Assembly (NCBI RefSeq): GCF_037392515.1
Contig: NC_090291.1
Coordinates: forward strand, 37,719,001-37,783,000
Length of the DNA: 64,000 nucleotides
Source: Haliotis asinina
Taxonomy: Eukaryota; Mollusca; Gastropoda; Lepetellida; Haliotidae
Direction: 5' to 3'
Program-made: the position numbers and the translations under genes
Part shown: positions 8,110-18,435 of the stretch, in pieces
How positions within the stretch are numbered: the first letter of the stretch is position 1
Layout: each line of letters opens with the position of its first letter
The notes under the pieces: generated by a model
What the model saw: only the letters and a program-made list of their open reading frames with translations
The model's database searches: none
Told to the model about the DNA's origin: nothing

Positions 8110-11100
8110 CAAAATGCTCAAGTGGCAGCAGACCCAAAACTTCTGATGGACGTCCGCGTCAACCTCTTCCCTCTTCCTGGTGGAAACTCTTCCGAGAAAG
8201 AGCCAATTGGCCCCGAAATTTTGGACCCTCACTCTTCCTCTTCTTCAGTTGCAGACCTTACCGAAAACCCTGTTTATATTTTGTTTACATCTATTTATGA
8301 GGAAATTTGTAATTTACCTTTAGAGAAACGCAGGCCAATTAAACAACTAAACGTGTCTTTTCCCAAAAAGGAAATTGATTTACTTAATGAAATTATCTCT
8401 TTAAAACTTCCTGCGGACTGTTCGTTACATGAAGTAAATTGTTGTGTCTATGCTGCCGCTCGAACTTTGGAGGAACTTCACACAGTTTCCAAAGAACAAT
8501 CTCCCAATACTAAGAACAATAAACGAAAGAAAAACCGGTTTCAAGTTAAACTAACAGAAACAAGAAAACATATTTCCTGGATAGAGCTGTGCCTGAAATT
8601 AAGATCATTAGGGAATCCCATGTCTAAACGACAAAAGGCAATTTGGAGAAAATTAAAATTACAGTACAAAACAACAAAAGAAAAGGTACTGCTCCAAATT
8701 GTCGATTCCCTTAAGGCAAAAATAAAAGTTTGGACTGAAAGAAAGAAAAAATGGGAAAAGAAAAACAAATTTATCAAACAAAATAAACTTTTCAAAAATA
8801 ATGAAAAGCAATTCTATAGGCAACTTAAAACAGGTGGTGATGGTGAGCATGATAAACGGCCTCCCATGGCTGCCAATGAAAGGTTCTGGAAACAGTTGTG
8901 GTCTGTACCCGGCGACTGTAACCTGGAGGCACCATGGGTTAGTGATTATGACCATGCAATGCATGAGAAAGTAACTAGGTCGTTTGTCTGTTACATCTCC
9001 CCAGATTGCCTGAAAAGTGTCATTAAAAAGTCCAAATCTAATACAGCTCCAGGGCCTGATGGCATTCGAAACCGGTATTGGAAACTGTTTCCCTGTGTCC
9101 AAACACCATTGCTTCACTGTTTCAATTCTCTTGTGGACACAGGTGATGTTCCTCCATGGTTCTGCAAAGGTCGCACAATACTCCTTCCCAAAAAGGGAGA
9201 CTTGACTGATCCCAAAAGCTTCCGCCCTATCACGTGTTTGAATACTCAATATAAATTATTCACAGGGTGTTTAACAAACCTCGTGTCATCTTACTGCTCG
9301 TCCAATGAGATAATTTACAGAGAGCAGAAGGGGGCGAGAAAGGGATGTTGGGGGTGCAAGGATCAACTTCTTGTACAGAAAATGATTTTGGAAGAGGCTA
9401 AAACATACCACCGCAACCTCTCCATGTGCTGGATAGACTACAAAAAGGCATATGACTCTGTCCCTCACGAATGGATTCTGAAGTCTCTTCAGTGTATTGA
9501 CCTCCCTGAGCGACTACTTGATTTACTCAAGTCTTTAATGAGCTGCTGGTCGACTCAACTTGAGATGTACTCGCAAGGAGAGGTGCAGACTTCGGAATCT
9601 ATTCCAATCAGAAGGGGAATTTTCCAGGGGGACTCCTTCAGTCCTTTGCTTTTTTGTCTGTCTCTGAATCCTTTGAGTTTTCTGCTCAATAGGGAGGAGG
9701 GCTATCATCCCGGACCTCCTCAGCACAGATCCCCAACACCTCTTACTCATCTCCTCTATATGGATGACATCGAGCTCCTTGTCAAAGGAGAGACCAATTT
9801 GAAAGAACAGGTTCTCCTTGTCGAGTCCTTCTCTAATGATATTGGCATGACATTTGGACTCGACAAATGTAATACTCTTCATCTGAAACGTGGCAAGGTA
9901 ACTAATGATGGATCGGTCAAGTTACAAGGGGGAGGAGTTATTGAGCATCTTGTGGAAGATCAGGCCTACACCTATCTTGGAATGCAAGTTCGAGACACGC
10001 TCCAGAATGCCCAGATTCAAGATAAACTTCGGGCCGAGTATAAATCTCGTTTAAAGAAAATCTGGAGTTCAGAGCTAAATGCTCGAAACAAAGTCAAAGC
10101 CACCAATACCTTTGCTGTGCCAGTCCTCTCCTATTCCTTTGGAGTAGTTGATTGGACAAAACAAGACATCCAGAATCTTGACCGCCTGACCAGAAGGATC
10201 ATGTCTGATAACAGAGCACACCACCCTCGTTCCTCTCTTAATCGTTTATATATGCCAATCAATTCTGGAGGTCGGGGTTTGATTAATGTGGAAGCTCTTC
10301 ATGACAGAATGTTATTGTGTACTTTTGCACATATTTATTTGTCAGATGATCCTCTGGTGATGCACGTCAAGATTCATGATGAAAGCAAGGAATTCCACAG
10401 CTACTTTAAGCGTGCCAAGGTTGTTGGACACAATTTGAAATTTGAAGTTGATTTTGTTGATGGCGATGTACTGCTGGACGGTACAGTGATGGGAGTAAAC
10501 CAGGTGAAGTCTTTCACCAAGTCTGCCCAGAGTCGGTCCTTTGTGGAGAAGCTGTCTGAGAAGCCATTGCATCGTGTGTATATGCAGTGTGTGGAACAGA
10601 ACAGCAATCCAACCGACTCCTTTGCCTGGATGAAGTCGGCTGGTCTCAAATGTGAAACTGAGGGCTTCCTTTTTGCTGCTCAGGACCAGTCACTTCCCAC
10701 TCGCAATCGCCAGAATGTGATTCTTAAAGAAAATATCAATATGAAATGTCGTCTTTGCAATGAATTTACAGAGACTGTCCAACACCTTGTCAGTGGATGC
10801 CCTTCCTTGGCACAAACAGCATATCTTAAAAGACATGATGGCATGGCTCGCTGCTTTTATTATCGTCTCCGCCATGCCTGTGGCTTTGACTCCGAGGTCC
10901 ATCCATGGTATGACCCTGAACATGTCCAGGGCGTCCTGGAAAATGACAGCTACAAACTTCTCTGGAATAGGCCAGTATACAGCCTGAGACGAATTCCAGC
11001 CAACAAACCTGATCTTGTCCTTTTTGATAAAGCCAATGAAATTATTTATATCATAGAATTTTCTGTCCCTTTTGACAGCAATGTGATTGGCAAGATTCAG

Positions 11101-11494
11101 GAAAAGCATGATAAATATGCGGACCTCGCCCTTGAAATGTCTCGCTTGCATCCCAAGTACACTGTCGTCAGGCTCCCCATTGTTCTCGGTGCCCTTGGTT
11201 TGGTACCTCCTGATCTCTTGGCGCAGATGAGGAGAGTGCCCGGGTTCTCCACCGGGAGCACAGCCCTTCTGACAATCTGGGTAATGCAGAAGGCTGCAGT
11301 GTTGGGGAGCCTTCATATTCTCCGAAAAGTTCTTGGTGGGTTCGACTAGGCAGTGTTTCCTGGGAGAAGTCCCATTCGCTGTCTGGGCTGCGTGTAGAGG
11401 GGGCGAGGGCCCTGAGCTGATGATGAGCTTGACCAGCCTGACTGTGCCAGGATCACCCGAACCCTCTCTGCTGCATTTCAATTTTTTAATCTGT
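8110..11494 (+). mobile_element. R4/Dong-type LINE, apparently full-length
   Basis: A non-LTR retrotransposon with a single long ORF and about 110 bp of 3' sequence after the stop. It ends in CTGTAAAATAATAATAA. It begins directly at a (TAA)n run and ends in another, the target preference known for the Dong branch of the R4 clade. The endonuclease is of the restriction-like type rather than the APE type used by L1, L2 or Jockey elements. The 5' untranslated part is only about 36 bp, so loss of a little 5' sequence cannot be excluded. No stop interrupts the ORF. Confidence 0.85.
8146..11349 (+). CDS. LINE polyprotein: reverse transcriptase plus restriction-like endonuclease
   Basis: Single ORF of 1,067 codons from the first in-frame ATG at 8146; an in-frame stop lies upstream at 8107-8109. 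The N-terminal quarter is lysine-rich, probably for nucleic-acid binding. The reverse transcriptase follows. It has APGPDGI and FRPITCL blocks, the first catalytic aspartate in WIDYKKAYDSVP, the GIFQGDSFSPLLF block, and YMDD at residues 538-541. A CCHC-like knuckle starts near residue 868 (C-x2-C, then H and C). The C-terminal endonuclease has a PD pair at 955-956 and a glutamate at 971 in IIEFSVP, the PD-(D/E)XK layout of R2, R4 and NeSL elements. The protein would nick its target and prime reverse transcription from the nick. The clade call rests on domain order plus the TAA flanks; R2, NeSL or HERO relatives are alternatives. Confidence 0.85.
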   Translation: MDVRVNLFPLPGGNSSEKEPIGPEILDPHSSSSSVADLTENPVYILFTSIYEEICNLPLEKRRPIKQLNVSFPKKEIDLLNEIISLKLPADCSLHEVNCCVYAAARTLEELHTVSKEQSPNTKNNKRKKNRFQVKLTETRKHISWIELCLKLRSLGNPMSKRQKAIWRKLKLQYKTTKEKVLLQIVDSLKAKIKVWTERKKKWEKKNKFIKQNKLFKNNEKQFYRQLKTGGDGEHDKRPPMAANERFWKQLWSVPGDCNLEAPWVSDYDHAMHEKVTRSFVCYISPDCLKSVIKKSKSNTAPGPDGIRNRYWKLFPCVQTPLLHCFNSLVDTGDVPPWFCKGRTILLPKKGDLTDPKSFRPITCLNTQYKLFTGCLTNLVSSYCSSNEIIYREQKGARKGCWGCKDQLLVQKMILEEAKTYHRNLSMCWIDYKKAYDSVPHEWILKSLQCIDLPERLLDLLKSLMSCWSTQLEMYSQGEVQTSESIPIRRGIFQGDSFSPLLFCLSLNPLSFLLNREEGYHPGPPQHRSPTPLTHLLYMDDIELLVKGETNLKEQVLLVESFSNDIGMTFGLDKCNTLHLKRGKVTNDGSVKLQGGGVIEHLVEDQAYTYLGMQVRDTLQNAQIQDKLRAEYKSRLKKIWSSELNARNKVKATNTFAVPVLSYSFGVVDWTKQDIQNLDRLTRRIMSDNRAHHPRSSLNRLYMPINSGGRGLINVEALHDRMLLCTFAHIYLSDDPLVMHVKIHDESKEFHSYFKRAKVVGHNLKFEVDFVDGDVLLDGTVMGVNQVKSFTKSAQSRSFVEKLSEKPLHRVYMQCVEQNSNPTDSFAWMKSAGLKCETEGFLFAAQDQSLPTRNRQNVILKENINMKCRLCNEFTETVQHLVSGCPSLAQTAYLKRHDGMARCFYYRLRHACGFDSEVHPWYDPEHVQGVLENDSYKLLWNRPVYSLRRIPANKPDLVLFDKANEIIYIIEFSVPFDSNVIGKIQEKHDKYADLALEMSRLHPKYTVVRLPIVLGALGLVPPDLLAQMRRVPGFSTGSTALLTIWVMQKAAVLGSLHILRKVLGGFD

Positions 11495-11520
11495 AAAATA
11501 ATAATAATAATAATAATAAT
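11495..11520. repeat. (TAA)n run shared by two LINE tails
   Basis: About eight TAA units join the 3' end of the R4/Dong-type element to the 3' end of a minus-strand L2-type LINE. L2-type tails are TAA/ATT-like, so this tract probably came from the older element. Confidence 0.8.
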
Positions 11521-12352
11521 GCACATTTATAATGTGCCTTTTCCACGCCCTTAGGTATGCTCAAAGCGCTACAGAAATAAATAGAAATATGTACAAAGAT
11601 GAAGATGGGTTAAATTATGTGAAGTATAATGAGAAAAGGTGGGTTTTCAGTTTTGCTTTGAAACTGTCAAAACTTTTGGAGTCTTTGATATCACATGGAA
11701 GAGCATTCCAGAGGACTGGTGCTGTGTAGGAGAAGCTGCGGTGTCCGAAAGATTTCAGTCTGTAGGTGGGTATCACAAGAATATTCTGAGAGTTGGAACG
11801 GAGGGTGCGGGCTGGTACATATGGGCGAAGCAGGTTAGACAGGTAGGAAGGGGCCAAGCCACGAAGACATTTATATGTCAGGCAGAGTATTTTGAAGTCA
11901 ATTCTTGCTTTGACTGGTAGCCAGTGGAGTTCTTTCAGGATAGGAGTGATGTGGGCACATTTGGAAGTTCTACTGATAATGCAGGCAGAGGTGTTTTGTA
12001 TCCTCTGCAGTTTAACAGCCAGATTGGAGTTAATGCCAGAAAGAACACTGTTACAATAGTCGAGCCTGGATGTTACCAGAGCTCGAACCAGGGCTTGAGT
12101 TGCTGCAGAAGTCAAGTACTGGCGAATGTTGCTGATCGACCGGAGATGGAAGAAGCATACTTTGCTCACTTGGTTGACATGGGCATTGAACGTCAAAGAA
12201 GAATCAATGTGAACGCCAAGATTCCTCACAACATCTGATGGGCAGATATCCGCATCTGCAACTTTGAGGATGACAGCTTCCACCTTGCTTAGATGTTGTC
12301 TTGTGCCTACAAGGAGAGCTTCGGTTTTCGTGTCGTTCAGCTTGAGCTTAAT
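11521..12352 (-). mobile_element. L2/CR1-type LINE, 5'-truncated
   Basis: The minus strand encodes the C-terminal part of an L2/CR1-superfamily ORF2. In order it shows KLKLNDTKTEALLVG, VRNLGVHIDSSLTF, SRLDYCNSVLSGI, LHWLPVKARIDFKILCLTYK, GLAPSYLSNLL and APVLWNALP. About 245 codons stay open (11615-12352). The 3' end has the typical GCGCTTTGAGCATACC and AAGGCACATTATAAATG motifs and then an ATT-type microsatellite tail. The 5' end is cut abruptly where the 21-bp minisatellite resumes, so the element inserted as a 5'-truncated copy within that array. Confidence 0.85.
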
Positions 12353-14768
12353 TCATTCACTAGATCATTAACTTCATTCACTAGATCATTTACTTTATTC
12401 ACTAGATCATTAACTTCATTCACTAGATCATTAACTTCATTCACTGGATCATTAACTTCATTCACTAGATCATTAACTTCATTCACTAGATCATTAACTT
12501 CATTCACTAGATCATTAACTTCATTCACTGGATCATTAACTTCATTCACTAGATCATTTACTTTATTCACTAGATCATTAACTTCATTCACTGGATCATT
12601 AACTTCATTCACTAGATCATTAACTTCATTCACTAGATCATTAACTTCATTCACTAGATCATTAACTTCATTCACTAGATCATTAACTTCATTCACTGGA
12701 TCATTAACTTCATTCACTAGATCATTAACATCATTCACTAGATCATTAACTTCATTCACTAGATCATTAACTTCATTCACTAGATCATTAACTTCATTCA
12801 CTGGATCATTAACTTCATTCACTAGATCATTAACTTCATTCACTGGATCATTAACTTCATTCACTAGATCATTAACTTCATTCACTAGATCATTAACTTC
12901 ATTCACTAGATCATTTACTTTATTCACTAGATCATTAACTTCATTCACTAGATCATTAACTTTATTCACTAGATCATTAACTTCATTCACTGGATCATTT
13001 TCTTCATTCACTAGATCATTAACTTCATTCACTGGATCATTAACATCATTCACTAGATCATTAACTTCATTCACTAGATCATTAACTTCATTCACTAGAC
13101 CATTAACTTCATTCACTAGATCATTAACTTCATTCACTAGATCATTAACTTCATTCACTAGATCATTAACTAGATCATTAACTTCATTCACTAGATCATT
13201 AACTTCATTCACTAGACCATTAACTTCATTCACTAGATCATTAACTTCATTCACTAGATCATTAACTTCATTCACTAGATCATTAACTTCATTCACTAGA
13301 CCATTAACTTTATTCACTAGATCATTAACTTCATTCACTAGATCATTAACTTCATTCACTAGATCATTAACTTCATTCACTAGATCATTAACTTCATTCA
13401 CTGGATCATTAACATCATTCACTAGATCATTAACTTCATTCACTAGATCATTAACTTCATTCACTAGATCATTAACTTCATTCACTAGACCATTAACTTT
13501 ATTCACTAGATCATTAACTTCATTCACTAGACCATTAACTTCATTCACTGGATCATTAACATCATTCACTAGATCATTAACTTCATTCACTAGATCATTA
13601 ACTTCATTCACTAGACCATTAACTTTATTCACTAGATCATTAACTTCATTCACTAGACCATTCACTTCATTCACTGGATCATTAACTTCATTCACTAGAT
13701 CATTAACTTCATTCACTAGACCATTAACTTCATTCACTGGATCAATAACTTCATTCACTGGATCATTAACTTCATTCACTAGATCATTAACTTCATTCAC
13801 TGGATCATTAACTTTATTCACTAGATCATTAAGTTCATTCACTAGATCATTAACTTCATTCACTGGATCATTAACTTCATTCACTAGATCATTAACTTCA
13901 TTCACTAGATCATTAACTTCATTCACTAGATCATTAACTGCATTCACTAGATCACTAACTTCATTCACTAGATCATTAACTGCATTCACTAGATCACTAA
14001 CTTCATTCACTGGATCATTAACTTCATTCACTAGATCATTAACTTCATTCACTGGATCATTAACTTCATTCACTAGATCATTAACTTCATTCACTAGATC
14101 ATTAACTTCATTCACTGGATCATTAACTTCATTCACTAGATCATTAACTTCATTCACTAGATCATTAACTTCATTCACTGGATCATTAACTTCATTCACT
14201 AGATCATTAACTTCATTCACTAGATCATTTACTTCATTCACTAGATCATTTACTTCATTCACTGGATCATTAACTTCATTCACTAGACCATTCACTTCAT
14301 TCACTGGATCATTAACTTCATTCACTAGATCATTAACTTCATTCACTGGACCATTAACATCATTCATTGGATCATTAACTTTATTCACTAGATCATTAAC
14401 TTCATTCACTAGATCATTAACTTCATTCACTAGATCATTAACTTCATTCACTGGATCATTAACTTCATTCACTAGATCATTAACTTCATTCACTGGATCA
14501 TTAACTTCATTCACTGGATCATTAACTTCATTCACTAGATCATTAACTTCACTGGATCATTAACTTCACTGGATCATTAACTTCATTCACTGGATCATTA
14601 TCCTCATTCACTGGATCATTAACTTCACTGGATCATTAACTTCATTCACTGGATCATTAACTTCATTCACTGGATCATTAACTTCACTGGATCATTATCC
14701 TCATTCACTGGATCATTAACTTCATTCACTAGATCATTTACTTTATTCACTGGATCATTAACTTCAAT
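12353..14768. repeat. 21-bp minisatellite, main array (about 115 copies)
   Basis: Same unit as the block at 6100-6424. Two main variants alternate irregularly (CTAGATC and CTGGATC), with rarer forms in which TTC becomes TTT, ATC or TGC. Between about 14545 and 14700 a shortened 17-bp form (TTCACT for TTCATTCACT) appears. Since 21 is a multiple of three, both strands stay open for more than 730 codons, reading TSFTRSL on plus and NDLVNEV on minus. Most variants change the amino acid in either frame, which argues against coding. Confidence 0.95.
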
Positions 14769-15240
14769 CTCTATATTATTAATTTTCTTAATAACTCTCT
14801 TAACTTTCTTCCATGTTACAGAAATTAACAGAAATGTATGTGTACCGAAGCCATAAATACTTTATACACATCCTCAAATTTACCCTTATTATTTGTCCAG
14901 AAAGGATTATGGTATTATGACTTGGCAAGCCAAATCTGACTCACAGTCCCTGAACTGCATCATTATCATCCCTGCAATACTAAGCACTGGTCTACCGGTG
15001 AAGCCAAGCTTGTTGTTCACAAACATTCCAACATCAAACGTCTGTAACCAGTGAGTTTCAGTAATTATCTTGATCTAGGCCAATCTGGTATGAAAACATT
15101 CTCTGGTTGAGAGGCCCATAGGAATAACTACTGATAAGATTAACCAACGATAAAGACTCTCTGAACTGAGTACATACCCTAATTATTCAGCTGATCAAAG
15201 CAGCTCATATGCCATGTCCTCCTTTGGCCATAAACTTACA
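14769..15240. other. intergenic, nothing recognised
   Basis: The array decays into TA-rich sequence and then single-copy-looking DNA. No exon or element ends were seen. Confidence 0.4.
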
Positions 15241-15585
15241 TTAGGCCAGATTAATTTTATTTCTTGCATTACAGATTTTTGTTATCAGAAAACCTAAAGG
15301 TAAGAGGGAAAGAAAGAACAAAGTAAACCACCAAAGTAACATTCCTTTCAAATACTAAAAGTGTTTTACTTTCGGGAATTCATAAAGTGTATATGGGTAA
15401 ACAAAGATAGTAAAAAACATTTTTTGTAAGCTTACATTTTTGGCCAATAAAAACACTCGGATTTTATTTTTTAAAGAGGAAATTTTTTTTTTTTTTCTTA
15501 TTCTTGAAAAAATTCGACCTGCAGATCCATAAAACAAGATATACACTTGGTCTGGTCTTGTAACAGGGGCATTATAAGCAGGTAT
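15241..15585. mobile_element. MITE family G (TTAGGCCA ends), copy 1
   Basis: The left end TTAGGCCAGATTAATTTTAT and the right end (reverse complement AAGACCAGACCAAGTG) are degenerate inverted repeats. The interior shares AT-rich blocks (ATTTTTGGCCAATAAAAAC, GTGTTTTACTTT) with copies near 25.95 kb and 32.06 kb. There is no coding capacity. Confidence 0.55.
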
Positions 15586-16000
15586 TTTGACATTTGGTCT
15601 GAAAAAAGTTGGCACCGGCATTTCAGTTGCTGAAAATCTGTTCTGGAATATTGTGGTTTTACAGCCAGTGTGTACTGTAGCTCATTTTCATATGTTTTAT
15701 CTTTTATGCTAAAATGTACGTTTATATTTTAAAGTCTCACAAAGAAAAAAGTACCAGTTATTGTGAAAACCACACAAAATGCATGTGACAACAGTTTGAG
15801 TGACACTAATGTATGAAATACTGATGGGGTTACAATGAAGTGAGTCTGTATTATTCATGAGATGCAACATCTGAATGTTCAGCTGAGCTGTTGGAAGAAC
15901 TGCCCAAACAAGTGTAATCATGTGACCAGTCATGTGATCCACTAGCGACCGACGTCACTAACGTCAGTCTCGCTCTGTGTATTCCCCACGAGGAGACGAA
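15586..16000. other. intergenic, nothing recognised
   Basis: No repeat or coding feature stands out up to the small open frame at 16001. Confidence 0.35.
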
Positions 16001-16237
16001 ATGTCGGACGAATACCAAAAAGCACAACCAGTCTCGTTAGATGAAATTGCTGACAAACTAAATACAGTTCTTCTCCGGCAAAACGACATAGAGCAGCGTT
16101 TTGAGCAACAATCTCGATCGTTTTCCCGTCAAAAGTCATCAAGCGTGAATCAAACAATACAGAATATTTCATGGTTTTATAATTACCTTCCACCATGTCA
16201 GTTTGTGTTCTTGTTGAATGACGAACAAAAATTCTAA
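16001..16237 (+). CDS. possible short exon or small ORF, unknown
   Basis: From the ATG at 16001 the frame reads MSDEYQKAQPVSLDEIADKL and continues polar and Q/S-rich (NDIEQRFEQQSRSF) for 79 codons. Its composition is more protein-like than other short frames nearby, and the first 55 residues could form a helix. I recognise no family. No convincing donor site or partner exon was found within reach, so it may be a lone first exon, an old gene fragment or chance. Confidence 0.22.
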   Translation: MSDEYQKAQPVSLDEIADKLNTVLLRQNDIEQRFEQQSRSFSRQKSSSVNQTIQNISWFYNYLPPCQFVFLLNDEQKF

Positions 16238-16305
16238 AGTAACAGTTAGTGCAACATAGGTGCAAGTACGTCATAGTCCCTGCACCTTTATTTCCTTATG
16301 TCATT

Positions 16306-16473
16306 AGTGAGTGAGTGGGTTTAGCTTTACACCACTTTCAGCAATTTTCCAGCAATACCACATCTGGGCATACCAGAGATAGGCTTCACACATTGTATCC
16401 ATGTAGGAAATCAAACCAGAGTCTTCAGCGTGCCAAGCAAACGCTTTAACCACTAGGCTACCCCACCACCCTT
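16306..16473 (-). mobile_element. SINE family A, near full length
   Basis: Reverse orientation, with the tail at 16306 (GTGAGTGAGTGGG) and the tRNA-like head near 16465 (GGTAGCCTAGTGGTTAAAGCG on the minus strand). Confidence 0.75.
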
Positions 16474-16559
16474 TATCTCCATCTATTGCCCTTGTTTTTT
16501 TTTCCCAAGTCCTATTGCAGTGCATACATAGTGCCATTTATGAAAAAGTCTGATACAAT

Positions 16560-16700
16560 GCATGTTATATCTCAGATTACACTTTCTCAGTTAAGTACAG
16601 ATTCTAGTACTTTTACTGGGTTGAGTCCCATCTTGGATTCGAACCCAAATAGGGCACCTAATAGCCAACACACAAAGCCATCTAACCCACTCAACCCCTG
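16560..16700. repeat. dispersed repeat family H, copy 1
   Basis: The blocks ATTACACTTTCTCAGTTAAG and ACAGATTCTAGTACTTTTAC, then GGGTTGAGTCCC and CCAACACACAAAGCCATCTA, recur in related form near 27690-27790 and 53530-53680; a shorter match lies near 17015-17070. This is an unclassified short dispersed repeat. Confidence 0.45.
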
Positions 16701-17190
16701 AGAAAGTGTACCCCCAAATGGATTATGTACCGATTTCCACAGGGTCTAATCCTTCCATTTCAATACAGCTTCTATTCAGTATTAATGAAGCATGTGCCCC
16801 TTCTACTGCATCCCACAAGACCAATTCTCAACATCCTGATTGCACTGACTTACCTGATAAAGCCTGCTACATACAGTTGCTGCCTCTACTGGGAAAATAT
16901 TTAAGGGGTGTAAAGTACCACCTGCTTTGCCAGTATACACCACAGACATGGCTGTGTTGGACGGAACACAATGTAACACATGTTATCTTGAGGAAGTGAT
17001 CAATGGTAACATATGGGGATTACACATTCTCAATAAAGTACAGATTCTAGTAATCTTGTTAGCTTGAGTCACATGTGCGATTTAAGGACAGACACCAGTA
17101 GCCTTTAGCACACTGATTGACTGACTGAGTTTAGATTTACGACGCATATTTTTGCAGCTGTTACAGTTCGATGAACCTAGCATGTAACAT
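16701..17190. other. intergenic with a short family H match
   Basis: No gene supported. A partial family H match (ACACATTCTCAATAAAGTAC then AGATTCTAGTA) lies near 17024-17055. Confidence 0.35.
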
Positions 17191-17191
17191 G

Positions 17192-17412
17192 AGTGAGTGA
17201 GGTTAGTATTATACTGGACTCAGCAATATCCCAGCTATATGGCTGTGGTCTGTAAATAATTGAGACTGGACCAGACAATCCAATGATCAACAAAATGAGT
17301 GTTGATCTGTGCCATTGGAAGACCATGACAAGTGTCAACCAATCCCATTAGTCACCTCCTATGACAAGCATGGGTTACTGAAGATCAATTCTAACCCAGA
17401 TCTTCATGGGTA
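17192..17412 (-). mobile_element. SINE family B, diverged
   Basis: It starts GAGTGAGTGAGGTTAGTATT on plus, keeps the CTGGACCAGACAATCCAATG block and CCTATGACAAGCATGGGTTA, and ends near ATCTTCATGGGT. A stretch in the middle of the usual 5' half is deleted. Confidence 0.7.
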
Positions 17413-18317
17413 TCTCTTACACATAAAGTCAGGCATCGATCCCACTCAGACTGATGGTGATTAGGTGTCTGACTCTGAGAGAGTGTCTTGAAATCCTAGA
17501 TGGGGCACAACCTAACAAAAGAACTTGAATTTGTACTTTACTAAACATGTGTAATGCCAACCCTACCCCTCTTCACCCACCACAATCCTTTCCATCAGCT
17601 CCCCCGATAATAGGAACACCGAAACAGGTAATGAAATGTATGAGCTCACCTCAGGATATCCAGTGAGATATTCCAGTCTCTCCTCCCAACACATCCACAC
17701 ATGTCAGATACCTGTCTCTGTGCTCTTCAAGGTTATTGACAGTGCACAATGTTGCTAATCAATACAAGCAGACAAAATGTTGTTGGGGGATCAATCAATA
17801 ATGGCAATCATGTTTTCATGGTAGAACATGCTACAGGAACATCCCTTGACAGTATTAATAATGTAACACACTCGATGCTGTATATACTTGTACCCAGTGC
17901 TAAGCCCATGGATGTGTAGTAATTCTAACCTTTAAAGAAGCATCTCTAATTAAGCTAACAAGACAGTCTAAGGACACCAGTCTGTTATTTATAAAGTTTA
18001 GAAACTGCCATGATAACTATTAACAAGAAGGCACAGTCATCAATATCCCCACATTACCTCCAATTTCAGTCTAAGTCACACTTGTTGCCATGGAAACCAA
18101 AAAAATATTTTATTAAGAATACCCAAACTACCAAACAGCACTAAAACACCACCAGATCTATCTATGTGCCAAGTTTGGTGAAGAAATATAGAACGTTTTT
18201 AAAGTTCTGCTCTGGAAAAGATAAATGTGCACAGACGGACGCACAGACAGATGCACGGATGGGGTGCATTTTAATACCTCCCACAAAACAAGTTACAGGG
18301 GATAATCATTACCTCAG
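17413..18317. other. intergenic, nothing recognised
   Basis: Roughly 900 bp of AT-rich, apparently non-coding DNA. No repeat array or element termini seen. Confidence 0.4.
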
Positions 18318-18435
18318 TGTGAGTGAGTGAGTGAGTTTAGGTTAGAGTGGGGCACCAGATATCGGCTTCACACATTTTGCCCACATGGGGAATCGAACCC
18401 AGACCTTTGACATGGTCACCAGTGAATCGCTGAGT
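18318..18435 (-). mobile_element. SINE family A, internally deleted
   Basis: The GAGTGAGTGAGTTTAG tail is joined directly to the GGGGCACCAGATATCGGC block, so the ATATTCCAGCAATATC block is lost. The box-B-like GGAATCGAACCC is kept. Confidence 0.6.

Noticed and set aside
7276-11526. Minus-strand ORFs of about 256 and 278 codons
   Set aside because: They are antisense frames of the LINE coding region, repeated at the same position in both copies.
12293-14563. 756-codon and 732-codon ORFs on opposite strands as repeat proteins
   Set aside because: Both come from the same 21-bp minisatellite, and unit variants are mostly amino-acid changing in either frame.
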